NCBI RefSeq assembly: GCF_003260275.1
Contig: NZ_QJHB01000002.1
Coordinates: forward strand, 62,001-126,000
Length of the DNA: 64,000 nucleotides
Reading direction: 5' to 3'
Source of the DNA: Homoserinimonas sp. OAct 916
Lineage (GTDB): Bacteria; Actinomycetota; Actinomycetes; Actinomycetales; Microbacteriaceae
Positions 8,785-20,853 of the stretch are shown here, in pieces. A program made the translations under genes and the position numbers. The number at the start of each line of letters is the position of its first letter. The first letter of the stretch is position 1. The notes under the pieces were generated by a model. The model had not been told where the DNA came from. It did no database searches and worked only from the letters and a program-made list of their open reading frames with translations.

Positions 8785-10089
8785 TCATCCTAGGTCTGCG
8801 CCGTCGGTGCGGCCGTCCTCGACCAGGTTGCGGTGCCAGGCAAGCGCCGACTGATCCGTCAGGCTGGCCACCTGATCGACGATCACCCGCCGTTTGGTGT
8901 CATCGTCGGTGGCCGCATGCCAATCCTCGCTGAACCCGGCGTCGAGCCGTTCCCCGTCGTGTGCGAGCAACTCGTCTGCCAGTTCGGTCAGAACCTCACG
9001 CTGCCGGTGGTAGATCGGCTGCCTCGTGTTACGAGACATCACGAACGCGGCGACGATTCCTTTGAGCACGTTGATCTCGGCGAGGATCTCCCTCGGTACG
9101 ACGACATCGGCGCCGAACCGGTTGAGCCGCTGCACCTCGGACGCTTCGCGGGTTGCCGCGGTCGCCGCGCCGGCGAAACGGCCGATGAGCTGGCTGGTGA
9201 GGTTCTTCAACCGCGACTGGTCGCGCCGACTTCCATCCCACGAGTCCTGCCACACCGGAAGGCTGTCGAGCCGGTCGAATGCCTGAATCAGTTCATCGTG
9301 ATCGAACTCTCCGCCGATCCACTCGTACATGCTGGAGACGAGCTCGTCATGGTCGACTCTGCTGCCGAGGGCTGCCACGTCGATGTAGCCGCCGAAGACG
9401 GCGTCTTCGAAGTCGTGCACCGAGTACGCGATGTCGTCGGACAGGTCCATCACCTGGGCTTCGACGCACAACTTGCGGGGAGGGGCCTCGCGCCGCATCC
9501 ATTCGAATGCGGCCACATCGTCGTCGTAGAAGCCGAATTTGGCCCGGCCGCTGGGGTCGTCCACGGCGTGGGATGCCGGCCACGGGTATTTGCAGCTGGC
9601 GTCGAGGGTGGCCCGGGTCAGGTTCAACCCGTAGGGGTGCCCATCGGGGCCGATCACCTTCGGTTCTAGTCTGGTGAGCACCCGGAGGGTCTGGGCGTTT
9701 CCCTCGAATCCGCCGATCTGGTCAGCCCAGGCGTTCAGCGCACGCTCCCCGTTGTGCCCGAACGGCGGATGCCCGATGTCGTGGGCGAGGCAGGCGGTGT
9801 CGACGATGTCGGGGTCGAGGCCGAGGCTGGTGGCCAGCTCGCGGCCGACCTGTGCCACTTCGAGGGAGTGGGTGAGCCGGTTGCGGGCAAAATCAACACC
9901 GATCATGGGGCTCAGCACCTGGGTCTTCGCTGCCAGCCGGCGCAAGGCGCTGGAATGCAGCAGGCGCGCCCGGTCGCGTGCAAAGTGGCTGCGTCTGGAG
10001 TTGTGCTGTTCCGGGAACGCCCGCTCTTCATCGAACGCACTGTAGGTGGCGCCCGGCACCGCCCGATCGAGTGCCGCGTCAACCGCCAC
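8785..10089 (-). CDS. dgt: Deoxyguanosinetriphosphate triphosphohydrolase-like protein
   Basis: 434 residues of the HD-domain dNTPase family, which hydrolyses dNTPs to nucleoside and triphosphate and so tunes the dNTP pool. The metal-binding H...HD...D pattern is visible: HSLEVAQVGREL, then CLAHDIGHPPFGHNGE about 40 residues later, with SDDIAYSVHDFEDAV further on. The start GTG lies inside the 3' end of dusB (11-nt overlap) and the stop lies 4 nt before dnaG, the gene order seen in many Micrococcales. Substrate range of non-E. coli homologues is variable, so dGTP specificity is not implied. Confidence 0.93.
   Translation of the reverse strand: MAVDAALDRAVPGATYSAFDEERAFPEQHNSRRSHFARDRARLLHSSALRRLAAKTQVLSPMIGVDFARNRLTHSLEVAQVGRELATSLGLDPDIVDTACLAHDIGHPPFGHNGERALNAWADQIGGFEGNAQTLRVLTRLEPKVIGPDGHPYGLNLTRATLDASCKYPWPASHAVDDPSGRAKFGFYDDDVAAFEWMRREAPPRKLCVEAQVMDLSDDIAYSVHDFEDAVFGGYIDVAALGSRVDHDELVSSMYEWIGGEFDHDELIQAFDRLDSLPVWQDSWDGSRRDQSRLKNLTSQLIGRFAGAATAATREASEVQRLNRFGADVVVPREILAEINVLKGIVAAFVMSRNTRQPIYHRQREVLTELADELLAHDGERLDAGFSEDWHAATDDDTKRRVIVDQVASLTDQSALAWHRNLVEDGRTDGADLG
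8787..8792 (-). promoter_or_regulatory. -10 hexamer TAGGAT of a leaderless dnaG transcript (candidate)
   Basis: TAGGAT followed by six bases and then the dnaG ATG, the geometry of a leaderless start. It overlaps the dgt stop codon. No good -35 seen. Confidence 0.45.
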
Positions 10090-11242
10090 TGGTATCGTGC
10101 TCCGTCTCTGTCAGATTCGTTCGCTCGGCAGCAACCAGCTCGCGTGAGGCGAGCCAGCCGTCTGGCAACGCTGTGCGTTTCGGTGAACCTGCACGCCCCC
10201 GCGGGCCCTCCGCCTCGATGCCCGGATAGGGCTGGTCCCAGTCGAGTGTCGCCAAGAGGTCGTCGAGTTGGCTGAGGGTCTCCACCGTCGCCAGCCTGGA
10301 CCGTAGGTTGCCGCCGACCGAATAGCCCTTGAAGTACCAGGCGACATGCTTGCGAATATCACGGCAGCCGTGATCCTCGCTTTCGAAGAACTCGGCCAGC
10401 AGTTCGGCATGGCGCCTGAAGGCAGCCGCAACCTGGCCCAGCGTCGGCTCGGCCTTGACGCGAACCGAACCCGGCTGGAACGCCGCTGCGAGATCGCCGA
10501 ACAGCCACGGGCGCCCCAGACAGCCGCGCCCGACGACCACCCCGTCGCAGCCGGTTGTCGCCATCATGCGCAGAGCATCGTCGGCCGACCAGATGTCGCC
10601 GTTACCGAGAATCGGAACCGAGGTGATCGCTTGTTTGAGTTTCCCGATGGCCGACCAGTCTGCCTGACCGGAGTAGAACTCCGATGCGGTGCGCGCGTGC
10701 AACGCGATAGCGGCCACACCGGCTCCTTCGGCCGCTTTCGCCGCCTCGAGGTAGGTGAGGTGATCCGAGTCGATGCCCGTGCGCATCTTCACCGTCAGGG
10801 GGAGCGGTCCGGCCGCTCTCACCGCCGCCTCGACGATCTGCCGGAACAGGTCGCGCTTCCAGGGCAGCGCTGCACCGCCACCCTTGCGGGTGACTTTGGG
10901 CACCGGGCAGCCGAAGTTCAAGTCGATGTGGTCGGCGCGGTCTTCGGCGACCAGCATGGTGACCGCCTCCGAGACCGTCTCGGGGTCGACCCCATACAGC
11001 TGGATGGAGCGCGTCTTCTCGCTCGGGTGGTGGGTGATCAGCCGCAGCGACTCCCGGGTGCGTTCGACCAGGGCACGTGAGGTGATCATCTCGCTGACGT
11101 AGAGGCCGGCACCGTACTCGCGGCAGAGCAGCCGGAAGGCGGTATTGGTGATGCCCGCCATCGGGGCAAGCACGACCGGAACCTCGAGTGCGATCGGGCC
11201 GATGGCCAGTTTGGGGGGGCTTATTGTGGCTGTGGAAGACAT
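10079..11242 (-). CDS. dusB: tRNA-dihydrouridine synthase
   Basis: 387-residue flavoenzyme of the Dus family that reduces specific uridines of tRNA. Family motifs are clear: APMAGITNTAFR near the N-terminus, the catalytic-cysteine segment NFGCPVPKVTRKGGG, VKMRTGID, the HARTASEFYSG substrate loop, NGDI and the FMN-binding VVVGRGCLGRPWLF. The long form with a C-terminal helical domain matches DusB. It starts an operon with dgt (11-nt overlap) and is transcribed divergently from the YbaK-like gene across 65 bp. Confidence 0.95.
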   Translation of the reverse strand: MSSTATISPPKLAIGPIALEVPVVLAPMAGITNTAFRLLCREYGAGLYVSEMITSRALVERTRESLRLITHHPSEKTRSIQLYGVDPETVSEAVTMLVAEDRADHIDLNFGCPVPKVTRKGGGAALPWKRDLFRQIVEAAVRAAGPLPLTVKMRTGIDSDHLTYLEAAKAAEGAGVAAIALHARTASEFYSGQADWSAIGKLKQAITSVPILGNGDIWSADDALRMMATTGCDGVVVGRGCLGRPWLFGDLAAAFQPGSVRVKAEPTLGQVAAAFRRHAELLAEFFESEDHGCRDIRKHVAWYFKGYSVGGNLRSRLATVETLSQLDDLLATLDWDQPYPGIEAEGPRGRAGSPKRTALPDGWLASRELVAAERTNLTETEHDTSGG

Positions 11243-11307
11243 ATCAGTTCAATTCTCCCAGATGTTGGGGCCGGGTTGAGCGCGGTAGACCGCTATTGGG
11301 AGGCAAG

Positions 11308-11835
11308 ATGCAGACGAACGGCGCGACGGGAGCAGTCGGGCTGCAACGGGTGCTGGCCGATGCCCGACGCCGAGGCCTCGCTCTTGACATCGTCTCTCGT
11401 GCGCCCGCAGCCTCATTGGCCGAGGCTGCGACGCTGCTGGGCATCCAGCCGGCCGAGATCGTGAAGACCCTCATCATTCGGCAGAGAAAGGCCCGCGTCT
11501 TGGCCGACGGGCCGGTTTCAGCTGCCTATTTGTTCGCCCTGGTCCCTGGCGATCGGCAGGTCTCCTGGCCGCGGCTCCGAAAACTGGTGCAGGTGAACAG
11601 ACTTGCGTTTCCCGACCCGGCCGAGGCATTGGCGGCCACCGGATACGAACGCGGCACGATCACGCCGCTCGGAAGCAGCACCCCCTGGCCGGTGTATGCC
11701 GATTCCCGCATTCTCGGACGAATCTCGATCGGGGCGGGCGAGCACGGATACAGCGCATTCGTCGATGCCGAGCCGCTGCTCTCGTCCTTCGAAGCGACGG
11801 TGGCCGACATCACCGAGCCGCTCTCCCACCACTGA
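11308..11835 (+). CDS. YbaK/EbsC-type aminoacyl-tRNA deacylase
   Basis: 175 residues of the YbaK/ProX/AlaX editing superfamily, which hydrolyses mischarged aminoacyl-tRNA. Recognisable elements are a helical N-terminus, the lysine-containing segment AEIVKTLIIRQ that carries the catalytic Lys of the family, and the GTITPLGSSTPWPVYAD region followed by ISIGAGEHGY. Start chosen at the ATG with GGGAGG five nt upstream; the frame is open further back but without a ribosome site. The amino acid edited cannot be told from sequence. Confidence 0.85.
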   Translation: MQTNGATGAVGLQRVLADARRRGLALDIVSRAPAASLAEAATLLGIQPAEIVKTLIIRQRKARVLADGPVSAAYLFALVPGDRQVSWPRLRKLVQVNRLAFPDPAEALAATGYERGTITPLGSSTPWPVYADSRILGRISIGAGEHGYSAFVDAEPLLSSFEATVADITEPLSHH

Positions 11836-11913
11836 CGCCTGGCGTCGGCGCGGTTGCCGCCGCTTCGATGGAATCGGCGAGATCGATGGGTTCAGTGCCG
11901 GCAGGAGTCGGGC

Positions 11914-12600
11914 TCATGCGGTTGCCGTCTCACGGTCGGCCACCACCTGGTTCAACGCCTGGGTGAACGTCGCCGCCTCCTGCGCGCCGGAAATCCCGTA
12001 CTTGCCGTCGAGGACGAAGAACGGCACCGTCTGGATTCCGTACTCGCGGGCGCGTGCCTGGTCGGCGCGCACAGCGGCCAGGTACTCGTTCTCCGCGAGT
12101 GAGCGCAACACCTCCGCACGGTCGAGGCCGACATCGGCGGCAAGATCGGCGAGAACATCGTCGTGGCCGACATGGGCGCCCTGCTCGAAGTAGGCCTGGA
12201 ACAACCGCTCCTGCAGTTCTGTCTGCACCCCGTGCGCCTTCGCGAGGTGCAACACCTGGTGCGCCTTCACCGTGTTCGTGTGCGTGACCGATTCGTAGTC
12301 GTAGTGAAGCCCTTCGCCGGCCGCGATCTCGATCACGGCCTGGAACATGGCGGTGACCTGCTCGGTCGACATTCCCTTCTTCTCGGCCAGGTAGTCGGTC
12401 ACGGTGCCGACGAAGTCGACGGGCGCGTCGGGGGTGAGTTCGTACGAGTGGTACTCGACGTCGACGTCGCCGTCGAAGGAGGCCACCCCCGCCTCGAACC
12501 TGCGCTTGCCGATGTAACACCACGGGCAGGCGATATCCGACCAAATGTCTACTTTGATGGCCGTGGCTTTGACACCTGTGTCTTTGAGAGCACTGTTCAT
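11914..12600 (-). CDS. DsbA/FrnE-family thioredoxin-fold oxidoreductase
   Basis: 228 residues, DSBA_oxidored family (FrnE-like), cytoplasmic because no signal peptide is visible. The N-terminal thioredoxin strand VDIWSDIACPWCYIGKRRFE contains the CPWC active site near residue 23, followed by the inserted helical domain and a C-terminal VPFFVLDGKYGISGAQ element carrying the cis-Pro loop of the fold. Such proteins act in disulfide or polyketide/oxidative-stress chemistry; the substrate here is unknown. The chosen ATG leaves a 40-nt gap to uppS and gives the usual family N-terminus; its ribosome site is weak. Confidence 0.88.
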   Translation of the reverse strand: MNSALKDTGVKATAIKVDIWSDIACPWCYIGKRRFEAGVASFDGDVDVEYHSYELTPDAPVDFVGTVTDYLAEKKGMSTEQVTAMFQAVIEIAAGEGLHYDYESVTHTNTVKAHQVLHLAKAHGVQTELQERLFQAYFEQGAHVGHDDVLADLAADVGLDRAEVLRSLAENEYLAAVRADQARAREYGIQTVPFFVLDGKYGISGAQEAATFTQALNQVVADRETATA

Positions 12601-12640
12601 ACCTCGGCCAACCAGGTGGTCGCCGCCGATATTCCTTGGG

Positions 12641-13444
12641 TCAGGATTTGGGCGTGTCGGTCGCGCCGCCGAACCGACGGTTGCGCTGCGCATAGGTGGA
12701 GACGGCCCGCCACAGGTCGACCCGGGTGAAGTCGGGCCAGAGCGTGTCGAGAAACACCATCTCGGCATATGCGCTCTGCCACAACAGAAAATTGCTGGTG
12801 CGCTGCTCCCCCGAACTGCGCACGAACAGGTCCACGTCGGGCATATCGGGCCGATACAGGTACTTGTGCAGCGACTTCTCGGTCACCTGCGATGGCTTCA
12901 GCCGGCCCTGCGCGACATCGTCGGCGATCCGGCGCACACCGTCGGCAATCTCGGTGCGCCCCCCGTAGTTCACGCACATGGTGAGGGTGAGCACGTCGTT
13001 GTCGCGGGTCAAGGACTCGGCGAACTGCAGTTCCTTGATCACGGATGTCCACAGCCTCGGTTTGCGCCCGGCCCACCGCACCCGAACGCCCCACTCATTG
13101 AGCTGGTCCCGGCGGCGGTGCAGCACATCCCGGTTGAAGCCCATCAGAAACCGCACCTCATCGGGTGACCGGCGCCAGTTCTCGGTGGAGAAGGCGTAGA
13201 CCGACAGGTGTTTCACCCCGATCTGAATGGCCCCGGCGACCACATCCAGCAGGGAGGCCTCCCCGGCGCGGTGCCCCTCGACGCGGGTGAGGCCGCGCTG
13301 GTTGGCCCAGCGGCCGTTGCCGTCCATGACGATGGCCACATGATCGGGAACAGCGGCCGCTGGAAGCTTCGGCGGGTACAGACCTGTCCAGTCCAGCGGG
13401 CGGTAGGCTTCTGCGTCGTCGTGGGTGAAGGGCTTGGGGCTCAT
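12641..13444 (-). CDS. uppS: Isoprenyl transferase (undecaprenyl/polyprenyl diphosphate synthase, cis type)
   Basis: 267 residues of the cis-prenyltransferase family, which condenses isopentenyl diphosphate to make the lipid carrier for peptidoglycan and other envelope polymers. The five conserved regions are present: [10 protein letters not shown] (catalytic Asp about residue 41), [12 protein letters not shown], and the C-terminal [18 protein letters not shown] with EMVF. The ATG forms an ATGA overlap with the recO stop, so the two genes are translationally coupled. Product chain length is not predictable from this reading; actinobacteria often have two such enzymes making C50 or shorter products. 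Confidence 0.95.
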   Translation of the reverse strand: MSPKPFTHDDAEAYRPLDWTGLYPPKLPAAAVPDHVAIVMDGNGRWANQRGLTRVEGHRAGEASLLDVVAGAIQIGVKHLSVYAFSTENWRRSPDEVRFLMGFNRDVLHRRRDQLNEWGVRVRWAGRKPRLWTSVIKELQFAESLTRDNDVLTLTMCVNYGGRTEIADGVRRIADDVAQGRLKPSQVTEKSLHKYLYRPDMPDVDLFVRSSGEQRTSNFLLWQSAYAEMVFLDTLWPDFTRVDLWRAVSTYAQRNRRFGGATDTPKS

Positions 13445-14172
13445 GACGTGCCCTCGGAGCGCGCCACGAGGTGCAGCGATCTCAGGCCACGTTCCAAGTG
13501 CCATTGCGTGTAGGCCGCAACGACGCCGCTGGCCCTGGACCGTTGGCGCTCGTCGGTGTCATCCGCGTACGCCCAATCCCCGGTCAACAATGCGGACAGA
13601 AGAGTGATCGTGTCTGCCGGCAGCTTCGGCGACCCGGTCGGCGCGCAGTCGGCGCACACGACACCACCCAATTGCACCACCAGCGACCGGTGTGGTCCCT
13701 CGGCCCCACAGCGGGAACAGTCGTTGAAGCTCGGGGCCCAACCGGCGATCGAGAGTGACCGCAGCAGGTACGAGTCGAGCGTCAGGCCCGAACCGTGCTC
13801 CTTCCTGGCCAGAGACCGGAGGGCACCGACCAGAAGCAGGTACTGCTGCTCTGAAGGTTCCGACTCGGTCAGCCTTTCGGCGGTTTCGGCCATCACACTG
13901 GCCGCAGTGTAACTGGCGTAATCCGAGACGATCTGCGCCCCGTACGCCCCCAACGACTCGGCCTGAACGATCGTGTCGAGGCTGCGACCCTCATACAGCT
14001 GCAAGTCGGCGACCATGAAGGGTTCCAACCGTGAACCGAACTTCGAAGCGGTGCGACGCACGCCCTTCGCGACCGCCCGCACCTTGCCGCGCTGCTTGGT
14101 GAGAACGGTGACGATACGGTCGGCTTCGCCCAGCTTCTGGGTTCGGAGCACAACGCCTTCATCACGGTACAC
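13441..14172 (-). CDS. recO: DNA repair protein RecO
   Basis: 243 residues. RecO helps load RecA on SSB-coated single strands in the RecFOR pathway and anneals strands. The N-terminal OB-fold begins [20 protein letters not shown], and a zinc-binding pair of cysteines is visible in the C-terminal part (CSRCGAEG then CADC about 20 residues later). GTG at 14172 was chosen because GGAGG lies seven nt upstream; an earlier in-frame GTG overlaps the ribosome site itself. The stop overlaps the uppS start (ATGA), the standard actinobacterial recO-uppS pair. Confidence 0.95.
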   Translation of the reverse strand: MYRDEGVVLRTQKLGEADRIVTVLTKQRGKVRAVAKGVRRTASKFGSRLEPFMVADLQLYEGRSLDTIVQAESLGAYGAQIVSDYASYTAASVMAETAERLTESEPSEQQYLLLVGALRSLARKEHGSGLTLDSYLLRSLSIAGWAPSFNDCSRCGAEGPHRSLVVQLGGVVCADCAPTGSPKLPADTITLLSALLTGDWAYADDTDERQRSRASGVVAAYTQWHLERGLRSLHLVARSEGTS

Positions 14173-14309
14173 GGGCACCCCTCCAGTATCGCGCACCCGG
14201 GCCCGGCCCAGCTGACGACGGGCCGCTCTGGCGTTCGCGTGCCCGTCGGTGGATGCTGGGATCAGTGGTGTGCTGCGGCGGGTGACGTGCCGAAGCGAGA
14301 AGGAGCCTG

Positions 14310-16847
<2,538 letters not shown>

Positions 16848-16921
16848 TCAACATAGCCTTGTGGGCCGAAAGATACGGTCTGGTCGGCCAACGAAGAACT
16901 CCGCGACGAGGGAGGCCTTGG

Positions 16922-16966
16922 TTAGGACTCGTCGCGGCAGCTAAGGAGGAGCAGACCGTGCAACAC
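16922..16966 (-). CDS. leuA leader peptide (14 aa, four consecutive Leu)
   Basis: GTG-TTG-CAC-GGT followed by CTG-CTC-CTC-CTT, then AGC-TGC-CGC-GAC-GAG-TCC-TAA, giving MLHGLLLLSCRDES. No Shine-Dalgarno precedes it. Instead the GTG lies seven nt after a -10-like TACTCT, so it is probably translated from a leaderless 5' end. Four different-codon leucines in a row, placed right upstream of leuA, is the hallmark of an amino-acid-sensing leader. Confidence 0.78.
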   Translation of the reverse strand: MLHGLLLLSCRDES

Positions 16967-16972
16967 AGTTTT

Positions 16973-16978
16973 AGAGTA
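16973..16978 (-). promoter_or_regulatory. -10 hexamer TACTCT of the leuA leader
   Basis: TACTCT followed by six bases and then the leader-peptide GTG. No recognisable -35 element. Part of the recurrent TAnnnT-N6/7-start pattern of this window. Confidence 0.55.
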
Positions 16979-17024
16979 GCACCGTTCTTTGCCGACCGGC
17001 TGCGCGGTCGAGATTTCCGGTGGG

Positions 17025-17960
17025 TCAGAACCCCAGTCGGCCCAACTGTTTGGCATCGCGCTGCCATTCCTTGGCCACTTTCACCCGCAGCGAAAGGAAT
17101 ACGCGGCGACCGAGAAGGGGTTCGATCTCTGCCCTCGCAGCGATGCCGACCTCTTTCAATCGGCTGCCCGCCTTGCCGATGATGATGCCTTTCTGGCTAT
17201 CACGTTCGACGAACACGCTCGCATAGATCTCGAGCAGGTCTTCGCCTTCGCGTTCGATCATGTCCTCGACCAACACGGCGACCGAATGAGGCAGTTCTTC
17301 GTGCACGCCCTCCAATGTCGCCTCTCGGATGAGTTCCGCGATGCGCTCTTCCATCGTCTCATCGGTTCGGGCATCTTCCGGGTACAGCGGCGCGGGTGAC
17401 AATGGCACCAGTTTGATGAGTTCGTCAGTGAGAGTGTCGAGTTGGATGCCTTCGACCGCCGACACCGGGATGATGAGATCCCACTGTCTCATCTCCTGCA
17501 CGGCCATCAACTGGGCTGCCACGGCCGGCTTGCGCGCCTGGTCGATCTTTGTGACGATCGCGACCTTCTTTGCCCGGGGATAGTGATCCAGTTGCTCGTT
17601 GATGAACCGGTCGCCCGGCCCGATTGCCTCGGTGGCCGGCAGGCACAATCCGATCACGTCCACATCGCCGAGGGTCGATTCGACCAAGGCATTCAGCCTT
17701 TCCCCCAGCAGGGTGCGTGGTCGGTGGATACCCGGGGTGTCGACCAGGATCAACTGCCCGTGGTCACGATGCACCATGCCGCGGATGGCCCGCCGGGTGG
17801 TCTGCGGCTTCGAGCTGGTGATGGCCACCTTCTCACCGACCAGGGCGTTCGTCAGCGTCGATTTGCCGACGTTCGGCCGACCGACGAAAGAAACGAAACC
17901 CGCCCGATATGCTTTCACGCCGGCGGTTCGCTGTTCTGTGTGCTGGTCGTCCTCGGTCAT
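17025..17960 (-). CDS. era: GTPase Era
   Basis: 311 residues. Era binds the 3' end of 16S rRNA and assists 30S subunit maturation. The G domain shows G1 GRPNVGKST (27-35), a TT switch-I region, DTPG, TKID and SAV motifs; the C-terminal KH domain has GIIIGKAGSRLKEVG. The start overlaps the stop of the CNNM/CBS gene by 4 nt (ATGA), so it is the last gene of the phoH-ybeY-CNNM-era ribosome-maturation cluster. leuA downstream has its own promoter. Confidence 0.97.
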   Translation of the reverse strand: MTEDDQHTEQRTAGVKAYRAGFVSFVGRPNVGKSTLTNALVGEKVAITSSKPQTTRRAIRGMVHRDHGQLILVDTPGIHRPRTLLGERLNALVESTLGDVDVIGLCLPATEAIGPGDRFINEQLDHYPRAKKVAIVTKIDQARKPAVAAQLMAVQEMRQWDLIIPVSAVEGIQLDTLTDELIKLVPLSPAPLYPEDARTDETMEERIAELIREATLEGVHEELPHSVAVLVEDMIEREGEDLLEIYASVFVERDSQKGIIIGKAGSRLKEVGIAARAEIEPLLGRRVFLSLRVKVAKEWQRDAKQLGRLGF

Positions 17961-19249
17961 GGTGTTCCCTTCGTCTGTTCGTCGGTGCCCTCCGCAATCG
18001 GCTCAGCACGTTCGACCACAATGGTGGTGATTCTCTTTCGCCGGCCCTCGACCCGTTCTGCCTTGAGGCGTAGCCCGTGCACGGTCACGGTCTGGCCGGG
18101 TTGCGGCAGCCGCCCGAGTTGTTTGGCCAACAGCCCGCCCGCCGAGTCGACGTCGTCGTCGTCGAGTTCGAGCCCGAACAGCTCTCCCAACTCGTCCACT
18201 GGTAGCCGCGCGCTGATCCGAAACCTGCCCTCGGCCAGCTCTTCGACCTGAACGACCGCCCGGTCGTACTCGTCTGAGATGTCGCCGACCAGTTCTTCGA
18301 TCAAGTCCTCCAACGTGACCAACCCGGCGATCCCGCCGTATTCGTCGACGACCATGGCGAGATGGATCGAGTCGAGTTGCATCTGCCGAAGCGTGGCATC
18401 CGCCTTCTTCGACTCCGGTACGAACACCGCAGGGCGTGCCAGCCGCCGCACTGGCGCATCATCAGACCCGATCCCTCGTTCGTGCGCGAACTGGGCCACG
18501 TCGCGCAGGTAGAGGATTCCGGCGATCTCGTCGACATCCTCGGCTACGACCGGCATACGGGAGATGCCCTTGCTGAGGAAGAGCCCCATCGCAGTGCCCA
18601 CCGTGGCATCGTCATCGATGGTGAGCATGTCGGTGCGCGGAATCATCACCTCACGCACCACCGTTTCACCGAATTCGAAGATGGAGTGGATGAGTTCACG
18701 GTCGTCTTCTTCGATGACATCAAGTTCGGTGGCCTCATCGACCATGCTCAGCAGTTGCTCCTCGGAGGAGAAGACGCGGCTGCGGGGCCGGCCGGGGGTG
18801 ACCTTGTCGCCCATGGCAACCAACCCGCTGGCGATCGGGCCGAGCACGACTCGCAACACGTGCACCAACCACGCGGTGGACAGGATGACCCTCGTGGTGT
18901 GCACCCTGCCCACACTGCGCGGACTGGAGCCGACCAGCACGAACGACACCGCCGCCATTATCAGGGCGGCCAGCACGAGTGCCAGCCAGAGTTGCTCGAT
19001 GTTGAAGGCGAGCACGATTGTCACGAGCACCGCGGCTGAGGTCTCTGCAAGGATACGTACAAAGTTGACCACGTTGATGTGAGCACCGATGTCGGCAGCA
19101 ATCGCCCTGAGGGATCGCGAGGCCCGCGATTTGGTCGCGAGTTCCAGCAGATCGGCACGGGAGACCATCGACAACGCCGAGTCGGCCGAGGCCAGCACCC
19201 CGCCCAGGGCGACGAGCAGTACCGCGGCAGCCAGAAAGAGCCAATTCAT
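17957..19249 (-). CDS. CNNM/CBS-domain membrane protein (CorC/HlyC family, hemolysin-like)
   Basis: 430 residues. Several membrane segments fill the N-terminal 130 residues (DUF21-type region, starting MNWLFLAAAVLLVALGGV), followed by a CBS-domain pair (MIPRTDMLTIDDDATVG ... GILYLRDV and the following MVVDEYGGIAGLVTLEDL) and a C-terminal CorC_HlyC domain. Homologues are implicated in magnesium or cobalt efflux; hemolysin is a legacy name. The frame is open far upstream (to 19561) but that part overlaps ybeY; the ATG at 19249 overlaps the ybeY stop as ATGA and begins the membrane segment, so it is the start. Confidence 0.9.
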   Translation of the reverse strand: MNWLFLAAAVLLVALGGVLASADSALSMVSRADLLELATKSRASRSLRAIAADIGAHINVVNFVRILAETSAAVLVTIVLAFNIEQLWLALVLAALIMAAVSFVLVGSSPRSVGRVHTTRVILSTAWLVHVLRVVLGPIASGLVAMGDKVTPGRPRSRVFSSEEQLLSMVDEATELDVIEEDDRELIHSIFEFGETVVREVMIPRTDMLTIDDDATVGTAMGLFLSKGISRMPVVAEDVDEIAGILYLRDVAQFAHERGIGSDDAPVRRLARPAVFVPESKKADATLRQMQLDSIHLAMVVDEYGGIAGLVTLEDLIEELVGDISDEYDRAVVQVEELAEGRFRISARLPVDELGELFGLELDDDDVDSAGGLLAKQLGRLPQPGQTVTVHGLRLKAERVEGRRKRITTIVVERAEPIAEGTDEQTKGTP

Positions 19250-19719
19250 CGGGTGCCGGGGCCGCCACGTTCGCTCATCGAGAATCCGACCAGAATGTCC
19301 CGTTGGATCCCGAACATCTCGCGCTCGTCGGCACTGTTCGCGTGGTCGAAACCGAGCAGGTGCAGCAGGCCGTGGGTGGTCAGCATGAGCAATTCGTCGA
19401 TGAGTGGGTGCCCGGCCGTTTCGGCCTGGCCCTCTGCCACCTGCGGGCAGAGCACGATGTCGCCCAGCAGACCGGCGGCGGTCGGCGAATCCTCGGTTCC
19501 CGGGCGCAACTCGTCCATCGGAAAACTGAGCACGTCGGTCGGGCCGGGCTCGTCCATCCATTGCACATGCAGTTGTTCCATCGCCGCCTCGTCGACCATC
19601 AGGATCGCCAGGTCGGCGTCTGGGTGCACGTGCAGCACGTCGAGCGCATACGTCGCCAATCGCTGCAGAACGTTCTCATCGACGCTGATCGCCGACTCGT
19701 TATTGATCTCAATGCTCAT
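19246..19719 (-). CDS. ybeY: Endoribonuclease YbeY
   Basis: 157 residues of the UPF0054 family, a zinc-dependent single-strand endoribonuclease needed for 16S rRNA 3' end processing and 70S quality control. The zinc signature HGLLHLLGFDH (HxxxHxxxxxH) and the upstream TDVLSFPMDE motif are intact. The ATG at 19719 gives the MSIEINNES start usual in related genera. It overlaps the CNNM gene by 4 nt and sits about 100 nt after phoH, the conserved phoH-ybeY pairing. Confidence 0.96.
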   Translation of the reverse strand: MSIEINNESAISVDENVLQRLATYALDVLHVHPDADLAILMVDEAAMEQLHVQWMDEPGPTDVLSFPMDELRPGTEDSPTAAGLLGDIVLCPQVAEGQAETAGHPLIDELLMLTTHGLLHLLGFDHANSADEREMFGIQRDILVGFSMSERGGPGTR

Positions 19720-19818
19720 GGTGCGTGGAATCGTCCCTGGTTTCGTCGACCGGCGTGGCACCGGCCTGACGCCATTTTAGCGGTGGCCACCACGCCCGAA
19801 GGCCTCCGGAGCGCGTTC

Positions 19819-20853
19819 TTACTCGGCAGGGCGCCTGGCCGCCTGCCGAACGGCGTCGTATTCGGTGTAGGCGTCGACGATGCGGCCGACCAGGGTGTGG
19901 CGCACCACATCTGCACTGGTGAGTGTGGCGAAGTGGATGTCGTCGATGTCGCGCAGCACCCGGGTGACCAGGTTCAGCCCGCTCGAGCCGGCGGGAAGGT
20001 CGATCTGGGTCACGTCTCCGGTGACGACGATCTTCGAGCCGAAGCCGAGTCGGGTCAGGAACATCTTCATCTGTTCCGGCGTCGTGTTCTGAGCCTCGTC
20101 GAGCACGATGAACGCATCGTTCAGGGTGCGGCCCCGCATGTAGGCCAGGGGCGCGACCTCGACGACCCCTGTTGTCAACAGTTTGGGCACCAGTTCTGGG
20201 TCCATCATCTCGTTCAGCGCGTCGAAGAGTGGTCGGAGGTAGGGGTCGATCTTCTCGCTGAGACTGCCGGGCAGGTAGCCGAGTCGCTCGCCGGCCTCAA
20301 CCGCCGGGCGCGTCAGGATGATGCGGTTGACCTCTTTGCGCTGCAGTGCCTGAACCGCCTTGGCCATCGCCAGGTAGGTCTTTCCCGTGCCCGCAGGGCC
20401 GATTCCGAACACGATCGTGTTCTCGTCGATGGCGTCGACATACGTCTTCTGCCCAAGGGTCTTCGGTCGGACGCTCTTACCGCGGGCCGAGATGATGGCG
20501 GGGCTGAGCACGTCGGCGAGCCCGGAGTTGTCGCCGGCGCGAATCATCCCCGCTGACTGCTTCACCTCGCGCTCCCCGATCGGCATTCCTTTGCGCACCA
20601 TGTGTACGAGATCCTCAACCAGTTTCTTGGCCGACTCGAGCTGACTGCGGTCTTCTGCCGTATTGCCCGTGGTCAGGGTGATCTCATTGCTTCTGACTGC
20701 CACGTCGACCAAGGGAAATTGGTCTTCGACGGCCTTCAGCAGGCGATCCTGTGTGCCCAGAAGTTGCACCATGGCGACGCCGTCGACCCGCATGGTGAAG
20801 GAGGCACCCGGCCGTGGTGGCTGCTGCTCGTTAATACGGTCGCTAACGCCCAA
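19819..20853 (-). CDS. PhoH-like ATPase
   Basis: 344 residues with an N-terminal KH-like region and a PhoH P-loop domain: Walker A GPAGTGKT (152-159), LTRPAVEAGERLGYLPG, and Walker B FIVLDEAQNTT. PhoH proteins are ATPases linked with RNA metabolism and with YbeY next door. The start is an unusual TTG at 20853. The frame has no ATG before residue 21, and AGAAGG lies five nt upstream of the TTG, within the 3' end of the HIT gene (11-nt overlap). Confidence 0.93.
   Translation of the reverse strand: MGVSDRINEQQPPRPGASFTMRVDGVAMVQLLGTQDRLLKAVEDQFPLVDVAVRSNEITLTTGNTAEDRSQLESAKKLVEDLVHMVRKGMPIGEREVKQSAGMIRAGDNSGLADVLSPAIISARGKSVRPKTLGQKTYVDAIDENTIVFGIGPAGTGKTYLAMAKAVQALQRKEVNRIILTRPAVEAGERLGYLPGSLSEKIDPYLRPLFDALNEMMDPELVPKLLTTGVVEVAPLAYMRGRTLNDAFIVLDEAQNTTPEQMKMFLTRLGFGSKIVVTGDVTQIDLPAGSSGLNLVTRVLRDIDDIHFATLTSADVVRHTLVGRIVDAYTEYDAVRQAARRPAE

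Noticed and set aside
19250-19561. N-terminal extension of the CNNM gene
   Set aside because: It would overlap ybeY completely and encode Arg/Pro-rich sequence; the ATGA overlap start is better.
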